Assembly (NCBI RefSeq): GCF_000169335.1
Contig: NZ_AAXW01000021.1
Span: 1-64,000, forward strand
DNA length: 64,000 bases
Direction: 5' to 3'
From: Crocosphaera chwakensis CCY0110
Lineage (GTDB): Bacteria; Cyanobacteriota; Cyanobacteriia; Cyanobacteriales; Microcystaceae
Below are positions 1 to 9,184 of this stretch, piece after piece (the first letter of the stretch is position 1; each line of letters opens with the position of its first letter). Position numbers and translations under genes: made by a program. The notes beneath the pieces were generated by a model. That model searched no databases. It saw nothing but the letters and a program-made list of their open reading frames with translations, and had not been told where the DNA came from.

Positions 1-688
1 TTATTGATAATCCTAGATTTCTCAAACAATCACAGGATAAAATCAACAAAACAGCAAAGAAATCTAGAAAGAAACGTGCAGGAAAAAAGGGAGTAAAAGG
101 GTCTAGAAGATGGAAAAAAGCTGTTAGAAAAATCGGTAAGATTCAATCTTTAGTTGGTCGTCAAAGACAAAACTGGCATCATCAAGTTTCCACACAAATA
201 GTTAGCTGTAATAGCTTGGTGGCAACTGAGAAATTAAACCTAAAAGGAATGACCAAAAAAGCTAAAAGAGGTAGCAAAAGAAAACGTCAAAAGACTGGAT
301 TAAATCGGTCAATTCTTGACGTTGGAATTGGTAACTTAAAATCATTAATAAAAAGCAAAGTTACCGAAGCAGGTGGGTTTTACATTGAGGTTCCTACTCG
401 AAAAGTTAAGCCATCTCAGACTTGTCCTAATTGTGGTCATCAAAAGAAAAAGACATTAGCAGAACGCCAGCACAACTGCGAAAAGTGCCTTTATAGTTGC
501 GACAGAGATGTTGCATCAGCCCAGGTGTGTTTAAACTGGGCAAGGGGGCAGGAACTGTCCTCTTTAGACGTAGAGTCGCCTAGCTCTACTTTATGCGGAA
601 GCATGAGGCAACTAGGGGCGAAAAAGCACAACAATGCAAAGAAGCGTCAGAAACATCTAGCTCAACAAAGTGGCTAGATGTAGTTCAT
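1..688 (+). mobile_element. Right part of an IS200/IS605 element, cut by the window edge
   Basis: This segment matches 42832-43519 base for base as far as I can read, so it is a second copy of the same IS605-type element. It holds the 3' two thirds of tnpB and the right end, which stops at the shared sequence GTAGTTCAT; the flanks differ immediately afterwards. Near the end CTAGC and GCTAG form a small hairpin, as is usual for IS200/IS605 right ends. Whether tnpA lies left of the window cannot be seen. Confidence 0.85.
3..677 (+). CDS. tnpB: TnpB, RNA-guided nuclease of IS605, C-terminal part
   Basis: The open frame enters from the left edge and carries the later RuvC motif (SCDRDVASAQ) and the zinc finger (CPNCGH, then CEKC). 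The ATG at 216 is internal and not a true start. TnpB proteins are the RNA-guided endonucleases of IS200/IS605 elements, ancestors of Cas12. They cut the donor site after excision, guided by a right-end-derived RNA. The last ~45 residues read through the right-end region, as in many cyanobacterial copies. The sequence equals the downstream half of the frameshifted copy at 42245-43508. Whether this copy is intact upstream is unknown. Confidence 0.85.
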   Translation: MDNPRFLKQSQDKINKTAKKSRKKRAGKKGVKGSRRWKKAVRKIGKIQSLVGRQRQNWHHQVSTQIVSCNSLVATEKLNLKGMTKKAKRGSKRKRQKTGLNRSILDVGIGNLKSLIKSKVTEAGGFYIEVPTRKVKPSQTCPNCGHQKKKTLAERQHNCEKCLYSCDRDVASAQVCLNWARGQELSSLDVESPSSTLCGSMRQLGAKKHNNAKKRQKHLAQQSG

Positions 689-1063
689 CAAGCTGCCATG
701 GCCGCCGACCCCGAAGAACAAGGGGTTTTATTTTCGCAATTTGAACAAGTTATGGACACTCCTATGAGTCGCCCTAACTTAGAGGCAATGGTGGCTATGA
801 ACGTTGATGCCGATTTAGCTAAAGTTCGTCAACCTATTCCTTCTTCACCCTTGACTTGTCAAGATATTGAAAAGTTGTTTACGCAGTCTCACATATTGAA
901 AAGTAAAGGTACAGAATTTAGGAAAATAGATAATAATATTTGGGAAGTCCTTTATCAACACCAAACTTATCAAGTAACATTCTATCCTGATAATTTTGAT
1001 GAATTTCCTTCTTTGAGGTTAATGACTTGGGGTGAACCTCTATTTGAAAAATATGTTATTTAA
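689..1063 (+). pseudogene. C-terminal remnant of a SNF2/DEAD-type helicase, cut by the IS
   Basis: Directly after the IS right end an open frame continues for about 124 residues to a stop, with no start or ribosome site of its own. It contains SQFEQVMDTPMSRPNLEAM and ends with LRLMTWGEPLFEKY. The layout recalls the extreme C-terminus of cyanobacterial SNF2-like helicases, but this is by resemblance only. Inference: the IS landed inside a helicase gene and only the tail remains in the window. Confidence 0.45.
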
Positions 1064-1442
1064 TAACTTGACTAAACAATTGCTCCCAATCAATGACAGG
1101 TGGTCTTACTCCTGAATTAATAATATCCATAGCTTTATTAATTGGGGTAGTTCATGGGGGTTCTTTGGGCTTTTTTGACGAAGAACTACTTAAAATACAT
1201 AAATACATATAATATAATGTAATATTTATATTAGTATTTTTAATATAAACAGACAAAAGACGGGAAACGTTGACTACATAGGAATTTCGGAAGATTTTCT
1301 ATTTTACAGCGATCGCCTACATTCTGTACAGAGGATGTTATAATCGATTCAACACAGGGCATTAACGCCGACTCAAAGTGTTGGTAGCACTAGGAGCCGA
1401 CTTGCCCACTTACTGAACACACCAGCAAGAGAACCAAAGAAT
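1056..1442. other. Intergenic region with a C-terminal relic and an AT-rich block
   Basis: On the minus strand from about 1148 down to a stop at 1056-1058 a frame reads INKAMDIINSGVRPPVIDW, which looks like the tail of an unidentified lost gene. Bases 1190-1255 are almost pure A/T with short inverted pieces. A GCGATCGC (HIP1) site follows near 1310, and TATAAT occurs at about 1340. The repeated heptamer GCCGACT lies at about 1369 and 1397. The AT-rich block upstream of the rep gene could be origin-related, but no iterons are evident. Confidence 0.35.
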
Positions 1443-1835
1443 ATGTTAGCACATAGAAAAGCGTCCCCTTTGAGCCGCGCCTATCCAGAGTATGGATATT
1501 CAGAGAAAATTGACTATCCCCATTATTTGAAAGCAAAAGAGATGAGCGGGATAGAGTTTATCCGAAAACTCTATGAAATCGATAAACTACCTCCCAATGT
1601 GAGGAAACTATACGAAGCACAAGAAGATTTTAACAGAGAAACCAGACAGGTACTGGTTAAATTATTAAAAGTCACTGATAAGACTGTAAGGTCTTGGGGA
1701 AAAGAATATAACCGGATGCCAAAATGTTACCGGTTGACCCTAGGATATGTTTACCGAAGTCTTTGTCTTCAGAAAGAGATACACCTTAAAGCCCTTAAAA
1801 ACAAGGATTGTCAAGGAGATTTGAGAGCAGTGTAG
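1443..1835 (+). CDS. Small basic protein with a helix-turn-helix-like segment
   Basis: This is a 130-residue basic protein. Residues about 70-90 (VLVKLLKVTDKTVRSWGKEY) resemble a helix-turn-helix in which LLKVTDKTVRSWG would be the turn and recognition helix, as in phage and plasmid repressors. I do not recognise the family. The ATG at 1443 follows AAGAGAACCAAAGAAT, which contains only a weak ribosome site. Position about 300 bases upstream of the replication protein suggests a regulator of replication or copy number, which is inference from location alone. Confidence 0.5.
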   Translation: MLAHRKASPLSRAYPEYGYSEKIDYPHYLKAKEMSGIEFIRKLYEIDKLPPNVRKLYEAQEDFNRETRQVLVKLLKVTDKTVRSWGKEYNRMPKCYRLTLGYVYRSLCLQKEIHLKALKNKDCQGDLRAV

Positions 1836-2142
1836 GAATCTATTCGGCCTGATGGAACGCTTTTGCAAAAACAGAGGCGTCCTTCGGGTCTAATTGAACG
1901 CACCTATCCCTTCAATACACTAAAATTCGTTGACCAAATACTCGTTGAGTATAAAACAGGACGATTAATAGTGGCATGAGGGAACGGGGAAAAGCCAAGC
2001 AAAGCCTCTCCCTAAATCCAAATATCTATTCAATGATAACAAATCACTACACGGATAACCACCTTATTGGTTTGAAGAATTCTTCACTCCATTTCATTCC
2101 GCTACATTCAGTGCAAAAATACTAAGAATTGAGAACATAAAC
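1836..2142. other. Leader region upstream of the replication gene
   Basis: About 300 bases hold no convincing gene. The region has GAACGC twice (about 1855 and 1897) and scattered short inverted pieces. No GCTAGCGC motif, Zur box or tandem iterons are visible. A plasmid origin could lie here by position, but nothing proves it. Confidence 0.3.
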
Positions 2143-5100
2143 ATGGCTAATATTTTCAGACCCACGAAGAAGGGTTTATCCTGCCCTATTTGCGGAGACA
2201 CCACTGGGGATTGCCGAATTTTACCCGACGACAGTGTGTTATGCCACGAAGCCGCCTATGAAACCGACTTAGTTGTTGACAATTATAAATTTATTAGAAC
2301 TGTAGATCCTGCGCCTTGGGGATACTTCGTCAAGCAAGATGAGTGCGCTCGTGATGCAAGACAGTTAGAGCGATTTCTGAGGCGAACTAAGACTGAGAAG
2401 AAGAAAAAAGATCAACGACAGCTAAAGAATGCCCTCGGCAGTAAGGACTTTGATAAGATTTTCAAATCCCTGAGAAATACCACTGAACTAGATAAAGACC
2501 ATCGCCAGAATCTTCTGGATCGTGGGCTATCAGAAGCAGACATAGAAAGCTTTGGCTTTTTCTCCTTAGAAAAAAATCAAGATACCGTAGTTAATGTACA
2601 TTGGACATTTCCAGGAGTTTATAAGAATAAGTTTAGCCTGAGAGATAGAGGATACAGTGTACCGGCCTTTACCAAAGAGGGGCTAGTCCAAGGATATCAA
2701 ATCCGTCGAGATCCAACTCAAGAGGAGACGAAAGGGGCTAAGTACGTTTGGCCAAAAACTGCACTGAGTAGTCACGTGGTGGTTAATAAGGAATTAGAAT
2801 TACCGTTAACCTACGTTGATTATTACGGAAAGGGTGGTGATATTGTAATTCTCGTCGAGGGATTTCTAAAAGCGATTATTGCCTCAAAGATTACAGGGTA
2901 TCCCGTAATAGGTGCAACAGGGGGAGCCTTTGCCTCAAGTCCCAATCAGCTAAAAGCTTTGTTGTATGACTTTGAAGAAGTTTGGGTATGTCCTGATGGG
3001 GGAGACGCCATTAATCCTCGTGTTTTTGGACGAATGGTATCCCAGTTCAATAAAATCGGCCAGATTCAATCGAATATCAAAGTAAAATGGTGGGGGCAAG
3101 TTACTAAAACAGACGGAGATGTCGATGAAATTAGCAAAGAGACATTCGATAACGCAGAAATACTGACACCGCAAGACTTCATCCGTCTTTGTAACCGCGA
3201 ACAACGTAAACATCTACTCAAAGAAGAACAAAAAGCACTGAGACAGCTTAGCCTCAAACCTTTTAAAACAATAGACGAACGTTACTTGCCTAATCTAGAA
3301 ACCCTAATACCAGAGTTGAAAGGTATTGTTGCCCTGAAAAGTCCCAAAGGAACAGGGAAATCCTATCAAATCAACAAAGTTATTGAACGAGCTAAGTTAG
3401 AAGGACGCAAAATCCTGACCATTACGCCGCGTATTGCCCTAGGACGAGAGCAAGCCATTAAATGGGATGTTGAGTGGATCGGGGATCTTAAAGGAAATAC
3501 ACGAACACTACTATGGGAAGATATCACAGATTTAGGGTTGTGTTGGGATAGCTTGTGGAAGTTGAGTGAAAGTCAGTGGTCAAACACATTGATTATTATC
3601 GATGAAGCGGAACTTGCCATGAATCATTTCTTGCTTAGTTCAACTTGTAGTGAACGTCGCGCTCAAATTTTAGCTACCCTAGAAACTTTAATACCAGAAT
3701 GCCTAAAACAGGGAGGATGCCTGTTGGTAGCTGATGCAGATTTAACCGATCTTTCCTTAAACTATTTTAGGACGTTAGCGCCTGGTACTGACACCAAACT
3801 AATCGTCAATAAAGGCTCAAAAGTACCGACCTGGGATATCTTGTTTTGGAAAGGAGGTAGCAAAGATGTCATTGTCCAACAAATTTTTGACCGGTTAAAA
3901 ACACCTATCCAAGAAGAAAGTGGACCTCGCCAAAGACGTCTTGCAGTCGCTTGTGACAGTCAAGCAGAAGCAGAAGCCATTGAGAAAGCGGTATTAGCAG
4001 ATGATCCCACTATTAACGTAGTGCGGATTGACCGAAAAACGACAGAAACCGACTTCGGTAAAGCGTTCATGGAGAACCCCAACGAATCCATCAAAGACCT
4101 TAGACCGACATTGTTCCTATTCACCCCTTCGATGGGTGCAGGTGTCAGTATCGATGTGGACTGGTTTGATGAGATGTATGGGTTATTTTTTGGAACGTTA
4201 GTGCCGAGTCAAAGTCGTCAGATGTTAGGAAGAATACGAACACCGATTCCTCGGTATATCTGGTGTAAAAATAGGGGTATCATCAATCATGGTGTTATTC
4301 AAAACGAAGCTTTAGTAATGACCTCCGAAATTAAGTCCCATTTATTTGAGTTTAATAAAACAACTGGATTACTAATTGATGTCTCAAAAGTTGTGGCAGG
4401 GGAAACCGCAGAAGATGCTGAATTAATGAAGACTCTACTTACCAAGTTATGGGATGAGAAGAATGGGACTTGGGACAATGTTCATATCGAGTATTATGCC
4501 AAAATTATTGCTAGAAATAACTGGGATAAAAAGCAGTTAGCCGATACATTAATCCGAGAGTTGAAAGAAGAAGGACATCGCCTTGAAATTGTCGAGAAAG
4601 GGGGTAAAACCGACAAAGGAGAACAAGTGAGAGAGGCAAAAAAGCAACTTCCTGGCTTAGAGGCAGAAGCCATCATGAATGCTAAGACGATCACCTTTGA
4701 AGAAGCTCAGATGCTTGAGAATAAGCTCACAACGACTGAAGAAGAAAGGTTACAGATAACGAAGGCGTATCTTATGCAAGAATTACCTGGATTACCTTTA
4801 ACCAAAGAGTTTATCCAAAAAGCAATCACAGAAAACAGGAGAAAGTGGCTTAATGCTCATAAAATGTGGTGGTATTGCACCCATCCTCAAGATACCGTCG
4901 AACGAGATTTAGCAATCTGGAAAAGCCATTTACACAGCTTCACTCAAGGGGTCGCCTTTTTGCCTGATATCAAAACCCTGAGTCTTCAAATCAAAGTATT
5001 GAACAACATCGGCATTATTAAGTTAGTTAAGCACTTGATTGATAACCCTCAAGAAGCTTTATCAAAAGACTCTCCTATGCTTTTAGAAATCCTTGCTAAA

Positions 5101-5682
5101 GCAAGAAGGAGTAAAAACCTAAAAACAGCCTATTCCGTAACCGTAACGAAAAAGTCCCAAGCCATTCGCACCATAAATAAGTTCTTAGAAAAAGTCGGAA
5201 TGAAACTTAAATTTTTCAAAGAAGGGTTAGACAAAGTTAGGTTGTATCAATTAGACAGAAGCTTAATTGATGATCCTGACCGGCAAGCTGTCTTAGCCAG
5301 TTTAGACGAAAGAAAACGGTTACGAGAAGAAGCTAAAAGAGAAAGGGAGAACGAAAATCTCCGAATCATCTTCGGAGAAGTGAAGCCAGAAAAGAAAGCG
5401 CCTGTTTACACGACTTCCCTGAACACCATAGCTCAGAAGCTCATCGAGTCTATGGTAGAGGTGGCTAATGCTCCAAAAGAATTAAGAGGGTTACTACGAA
5501 AAGCGATCGCATTGATTAAAGATGAGCATAGTAGTATAAATATTTTACAATTTTGGAATACTATTCCACAAACTTTAAAGATTGTTCTCAAAGCAAGTTG
5601 TAAAAAAGAAATGGCTTCACTCAAAGATGCTATCCAGCACGCTAGAAGAACTTCAACCAATCTATCGTATCGTCCTGTTTAA
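2143..5682 (+). CDS. CyRepA1-like plasmid replication protein (primase/helicase)
   Basis: This is a 1179-residue protein. Domains in order are an N-terminal zinc-finger-like CPICGD...VLCHEAA (residues 14-38), a Toprim/DUF3854-like fold (IVILVEGF near 235, then WVCPDGGDA near 282), and a superfamily 2 helicase. The helicase has a Walker A SPKGTGKS near 400, a DEAE box (IIIDEAEL) near 486, TPSMGAGVSID near 665 and SRQMLGRIRTP near 690. The arrangement matches what I know of the cyanobacterial CyRepA1 family, which initiates plasmid replication. The C-terminal 400 residues are rich in charged helices. An ATG preceded by GAGAACATAAAC is the start. It heads the backbone replication block and is the best evidence that this is plasmid DNA. 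The family name is by recall, not by search. Confidence 0.75.
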   Translation: MANIFRPTKKGLSCPICGDTTGDCRILPDDSVLCHEAAYETDLVVDNYKFIRTVDPAPWGYFVKQDECARDARQLERFLRRTKTEKKKKDQRQLKNALGSKDFDKIFKSLRNTTELDKDHRQNLLDRGLSEADIESFGFFSLEKNQDTVVNVHWTFPGVYKNKFSLRDRGYSVPAFTKEGLVQGYQIRRDPTQEETKGAKYVWPKTALSSHVVVNKELELPLTYVDYYGKGGDIVILVEGFLKAIIASKITGYPVIGATGGAFASSPNQLKALLYDFEEVWVCPDGGDAINPRVFGRMVSQFNKIGQIQSNIKVKWWGQVTKTDGDVDEISKETFDNAEILTPQDFIRLCNREQRKHLLKEEQKALRQLSLKPFKTIDERYLPNLETLIPELKGIVALKSPKGTGKSYQINKVIERAKLEGRKILTITPRIALGREQAIKWDVEWIGDLKGNTRTLLWEDITDLGLCWDSLWKLSESQWSNTLIIIDEAELAMNHFLLSSTCSERRAQILATLETLIPECLKQGGCLLVADADLTDLSLNYFRTLAPGTDTKLIVNKGSKVPTWDILFWKGGSKDVIVQQIFDRLKTPIQEESGPRQRRLAVACDSQAEAEAIEKAVLADDPTINVVRIDRKTTETDFGKAFMENPNESIKDLRPTLFLFTPSMGAGVSIDVDWFDEMYGLFFGTLVPSQSRQMLGRIRTPIPRYIWCKNRGIINHGVIQNEALVMTSEIKSHLFEFNKTTGLLIDVSKVVAGETAEDAELMKTLLTKLWDEKNGTWDNVHIEYYAKIIARNNWDKKQLADTLIRELKEEGHRLEIVEKGGKTDKGEQVREAKKQLPGLEAEAIMNAKTITFEEAQMLENKLTTTEEERLQITKAYLMQELPGLPLTKEFIQKAITENRRKWLNAHKMWWYCTHPQDTVERDLAIWKSHLHSFTQGVAFLPDIKTLSLQIKVLNNIGIIKLVKHLIDNPQEALSKDSPMLLEILAKARRSKNLKTAYSVTVTKKSQAIRTINKFLEKVGMKLKFFKEGLDKVRLYQLDRSLIDDPDRQAVLASLDERKRLREEAKRERENENLRIIFGEVKPEKKAPVYTTSLNTIAQKLIESMVEVANAPKELRGLLRKAIALIKDEHSSINILQFWNTIPQTLKIVLKASCKKEMASLKDAIQHARRTSTNLSYRPV

Positions 5683-5797
5683 GAGCTTTAAGAGCCGTTA
5701 GCACGGCATCAACCTAGATATAGCTTCGTCGAATTTGATTGCTTTTATAGAAAGTTTTACAGCGAAGAAGCACTTTGTACACTGACCAACTAAGACT

Positions 5798-6910
5798 ATG
5801 GCATTTAACTCTGGAAAGAAACGTAACAAAACCATTGACACCTCAGCTTTTGACGGGCTAAAAGAGTTTGAAACTCGTGATAATTCGACAGCTTATTGTC
5901 AATTAGTTAATCCCGAAAGATTATCCTCTGAGAAGAAAATCCGTGACAGTAACTGTCCTTATGGGGTTTTCATCCCTTTAGAACAAGCAGAACGAGTATC
6001 ATTTACTCCTACTGAATGGTTTGAGGAAATCACATTGACATTCAATGAAGATTCTCCCAATCCAGCAACAGTAGAAGGCTATATTACTAAGCGAATGCGC
6101 TGTTGTATCATTCATCAGTCTGACACTATCGAACTTCAGGAGAAAACACCGAGGGGATGGTTTTACAAAGGACCTGCATATAAATACGGGAAGCCGACTA
6201 AGTATAAAGAACTTCTCGATGGCGATCGCGACAACTACCGTATGCGAACCCGATACTTACTATTGTTTGTAGACGAAGATAACAACCCATTGCACGAAGT
6301 TCCCTTACAGTTGGGACTAGGTGCAGGAACAGGGGGTGCTATCGGCTCAGAAGTCAGTAATTTGAGAGACGAGTTTAACCAAGCTTATTCGGAAGCGACT
6401 GGTAATAAAGGCGTGGCTCTTGAAGATGAAGTTCATTCGTTGACTGTCTTAGACATGGAATTAGATTTCCACAAAAGCCAGGGTAAATCACCTTTTGTCG
6501 TACCGGTGAAACGGCTACACCCGGTAACAAAAGCCGAGCTAATTGACGTTGAACACGAAAAAGAGAATAAAGGTCGAGTGGTTACATTGATTGGAGAGCC
6601 TTTCAATAACATTTTAATCCCCAAAGGATCTAAAGCTGGTGAGCTAATCTTCTCTCTAAGAGAAACTTATAGCGATTTTCCTATTCCTAATGGGGGTGCT
6701 GAGGAAGATGACACTTCATCCAAATCCTCTGACTCAGAGAATCAAGAAAACGACACCGCTTCTTGGGAGAATGATCCAGATTTCTTCGAGAAGTGTACCC
6801 CTACTCCACAACCTCAAGAGAAACAATTAACTAAGCGTCCGAAGCCAGTATCAAAGGTTGACGAAACTGAGGTTGAAACTGAAGAAGCCGACGATCCTAT
6901 CCCCTTTTAA
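5798..6910 (+). CDS. DUF5895-like protein with an SSB-type acidic tail
   Basis: This is a 370-residue protein. Residues about 30-175 resemble the cyanobacterial DUF5895 family (RYLLLFVDEDNNPLHEVPLQ near 148-167). After residue 300 comes a disordered, Ser/Asp/Glu/Gln-rich linker, and the protein ends with EEADDPIPF. Bacterial single-strand DNA-binding proteins end in the same way (acidic linker plus D-D-x-I-P-F), the docking tip for replication partners. Lying between a replicative primase/helicase and topoisomerase/polymerase genes, it is a candidate single-strand-binding protein. That role is my inference; no OB-fold motif can be proven by eye. A hairpin terminator follows the stop. Confidence 0.6.
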   Translation: MAFNSGKKRNKTIDTSAFDGLKEFETRDNSTAYCQLVNPERLSSEKKIRDSNCPYGVFIPLEQAERVSFTPTEWFEEITLTFNEDSPNPATVEGYITKRMRCCIIHQSDTIELQEKTPRGWFYKGPAYKYGKPTKYKELLDGDRDNYRMRTRYLLLFVDEDNNPLHEVPLQLGLGAGTGGAIGSEVSNLRDEFNQAYSEATGNKGVALEDEVHSLTVLDMELDFHKSQGKSPFVVPVKRLHPVTKAELIDVEHEKENKGRVVTLIGEPFNNILIPKGSKAGELIFSLRETYSDFPIPNGGAEEDDTSSKSSDSENQENDTASWENDPDFFEKCTPTPQPQEKQLTKRPKPVSKVDETEVETEEADDPIPF

Positions 6911-6918
6911 GTAAATGC

Positions 6919-6947
6919 GAGTAGTCCTTTTGGGCTACTCCTTTTTT
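6919..6947 (+). terminator. Rho-independent terminator after the DUF5895-like gene
   Basis: GAGTAGTCC pairs with GGGCTACTC around a short loop, followed by CTTTTTT. It lies 9 bases after the stop and about 28 bases before the topA start. Confidence 0.75.
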
Positions 6948-6974
6948 AGTTCAATTATTAAACGAGGTTTAATT

Positions 6975-9089
6975 ATGGCAAAAAATGTATTAGTAATCGA
7001 AGCACCAGGAAAACGTAAAAAATTAGAAAAATTCCTAGGAGCAGACTGGACGGTGATCGCAACAGGTGGACATATCAGAGAGTTTGACAAGTCAGGGAGT
7101 CATAATCTTGGGTTTGAGCTAACACCCAAGGGCACAGTCATACCAAAGTTTGTACCTCGCTCTGAGCGTAGCAAAAAGGTGATTCGACAATTACAAGTGA
7201 CAGCTAAAAGGACAAACAGTGAACGGATCTTTATCGCCACCGACCCTGACAGAGAAGGGGAGTGTATTGGGTGGCACGCCGCTCAAGTCATGGGAATCAA
7301 AAATCCTCAACGCATTGTGTACTCCGAAATTTCAGAGAAAGCAGTCAGGAAGGCGATCGCTAATCCTCGCTTACTCGACACTAACCTTGTGGCATCCGCT
7401 CTCGGACGTTCTACATTAGATAAACTGATCGGGTACACCGGTTCACCTTTGTTGTGGGATTATGTAGAAGGAGCCAAAAGCATGGGGAGGGTTCAAACCC
7501 CAGTATTGACACTGATTTGTGAACGGGAAGAAACTATCCAAAACTTTAAACCAAAAACCTACTATTCTGTATGGAGTTCATATAAAGAGGGATTCAAAGC
7601 CTTTTATGCAGGAGAAAGCAACGAAAATTCCGAAGATACTGATGAAGAAAGAGATGATAGCCAAACTCCGAAAGAGACACAAAAAGAGTCCTTGCGGGTA
7701 ACAAGCGAAGTAGAGGCTAATCGTCTTGTGGCGATCGCACGGAACAACTCTCACAAAGTGGTCTCCCTTCAAACCAAGAAAAGTAAGAAGTCACCTCCTG
7801 CACCGTTTACAACGAGTAATCTACAACAAGCAGCAGGAGCCAGACTAAAGCTTTCGCCAGATATGACAATGAAATTAGCCCAGAAATTATACGAAGCGGG
7901 AGTGATTACCTATCACCGAACTGACTCAACGGTAATTTCCGACGATTTCTGTGAAGTCATACGGCAGTATCTTAAAGTAAATGACCCTGAGAACCTTCCT
8001 AAGTCAGCCGTGAAACATCGACAACCGAAAAATGCCCAAGAAGCTCACGAAGCGATACGGCCAGTTGATTTAGCCAAAACCGAATCAGACATCGCTGCGG
8101 AACTAGGAGATGCGGCAGGAAAGCTATACCAACTGATTTGGTTTAGAACTGTGGCTAGTCAATGTAAACCCGCCGAGTTAGATAAAACCACCATCACCAC
8201 CCAATCCGATACTGTGTTCTGGAAAGCAAATGGGCAAGTCGTAACCTTCCCTGGCTATCTTCGCTACTGGAGAGACTTAGGGGCTGATTCTGAGTTGCCT
8301 TTGGTGGCAGAAAACCAAGCACTAAGTTTAACCGATGCTCAGGCTGAAAAGAAACAGACTAAGCCACCCTCTCGCTATACCGAAGCACAAATGGTCAAAG
8401 TAATGGAAAAGAAAGGAATTGGACGACCTAGCACGTTTTCACCGACAATCCAAACGCTCAAAGATAGAAACTACGTTGCGGTTGAGAAGCGAATGCTAAA
8501 ACCAACACAGGTAGGGCTCAAAGTGTACCACTTCGTCAAAGAGCATTTAACGGAACTAGGAACAGTTGAATTTACTGCTCAGATGGAGTCTCACCTCGAT
8601 GCGATCGCCAAAGGGGATGAAAAATGGCAACCCTATGTATGTCAGTTCCATTTTGACCATTGGCAACCAACCCTGACTAAGATAGCGCAAAACCTAGGTA
8701 AGCCCGTAGTTCAATCGTTTAACGGTAATGGTAAATCCTTAGAAAAGTCGAGAACAAAGTGTCCCAAATGCAACATTGCCATGAGCAAAATTCCGTCTAA
8801 GTCCAAGAAGTTACACCGGCCTTATTTCCTCAAATGTGAGGGCTGTGAAACAGTCATGTTCTACAACAAAGACCGTAAGCAATGGGAATCACTAGGAACC
8901 AAATCGCCGACGCAAGAAACCAAGGCCAGTTGTCCAAAGTGTCAAAAGCCACTGCATTTAAGAGAATATCGTAGCAAGAAAGACGGAAAGCAAAAGAAGT
9001 TATTGAAGTGTCTTGATTGCGAAGACGTAGTTTTCTTTGAGTCACGAGGATGCTTTTGGTCTAAGCAATTTGGCGAAATAAATCTTTAG
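6975..9089 (+). CDS. topA: Type IA DNA topoisomerase
   Basis: This is a 704-residue topoisomerase I, which relaxes negative supercoils through a 5'-phosphotyrosine intermediate. Visible motifs are the Toprim start VLVIEAPGKRKKLE, the acidic Toprim motif DPDREGE near residue 90, the active-site tyrosine in ITYHRTDS near 312, and KGIGRPSTF near 480. Two C-terminal zinc ribbons follow (CPKC...CEGC and CPKC...CLDC). An acidic, low-complexity insertion (NSEDTDEERDDSQ) sits near 220. I chose the ATG at 6975 because the protein homology starts there and GAGGTTTAATT precedes it; upstream codons in frame run back into the terminator. It is an extra, backbone-encoded copy next to polA, presumably serving plasmid replication. 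Confidence 0.93.
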   Translation: MAKNVLVIEAPGKRKKLEKFLGADWTVIATGGHIREFDKSGSHNLGFELTPKGTVIPKFVPRSERSKKVIRQLQVTAKRTNSERIFIATDPDREGECIGWHAAQVMGIKNPQRIVYSEISEKAVRKAIANPRLLDTNLVASALGRSTLDKLIGYTGSPLLWDYVEGAKSMGRVQTPVLTLICEREETIQNFKPKTYYSVWSSYKEGFKAFYAGESNENSEDTDEERDDSQTPKETQKESLRVTSEVEANRLVAIARNNSHKVVSLQTKKSKKSPPAPFTTSNLQQAAGARLKLSPDMTMKLAQKLYEAGVITYHRTDSTVISDDFCEVIRQYLKVNDPENLPKSAVKHRQPKNAQEAHEAIRPVDLAKTESDIAAELGDAAGKLYQLIWFRTVASQCKPAELDKTTITTQSDTVFWKANGQVVTFPGYLRYWRDLGADSELPLVAENQALSLTDAQAEKKQTKPPSRYTEAQMVKVMEKKGIGRPSTFSPTIQTLKDRNYVAVEKRMLKPTQVGLKVYHFVKEHLTELGTVEFTAQMESHLDAIAKGDEKWQPYVCQFHFDHWQPTLTKIAQNLGKPVVQSFNGNGKSLEKSRTKCPKCNIAMSKIPSKSKKLHRPYFLKCEGCETVMFYNKDRKQWESLGTKSPTQETKASCPKCQKPLHLREYRSKKDGKQKKLLKCLDCEDVVFFESRGCFWSKQFGEINL

Positions 9090-9114
9090 ATAAAGTTTAC
9101 GGCTCGTTAGAAAT

Positions 9115-9131
9115 GTCTACGAGTCGTAGAC
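9115..9131. repeat. Hairpin GTCTACG-N3-CGTAGAC upstream of polA
   Basis: GTCTACGAGTCGTAGAC is a perfect inverted repeat 12 bases upstream of a GCTAGCGC motif. The near-identical GTCTACGGTTCGTAGAC sits 8 bases upstream of another GCTAGCGC at 58225-58241, which suggests a paired regulatory structure. Confidence 0.6.
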
Positions 9132-9143
9132 TTAATTTGATCT

Positions 9144-9151
9144 GCTAGCGC
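9144..9151 (+). promoter_or_regulatory. GCTAGCGC backbone motif upstream of polA
   Basis: The octamer GCTAGCGC ends 33 bases before the ATG. It is one of eleven exact copies found 33-48 bases upstream of backbone genes and is likely a promoter-proximal element. Function inferred from position only. Confidence 0.55.
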
Positions 9152-9184
9152 ATTTTAGCAAAAAGTTGTAATGAGGTTTTAACA

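Noticed and set aside
2950..3257. Minus-strand frames inside the replication gene
   Set aside because: They are shadows of the long plus-strand gene, without start-site support or recognisable motifs.
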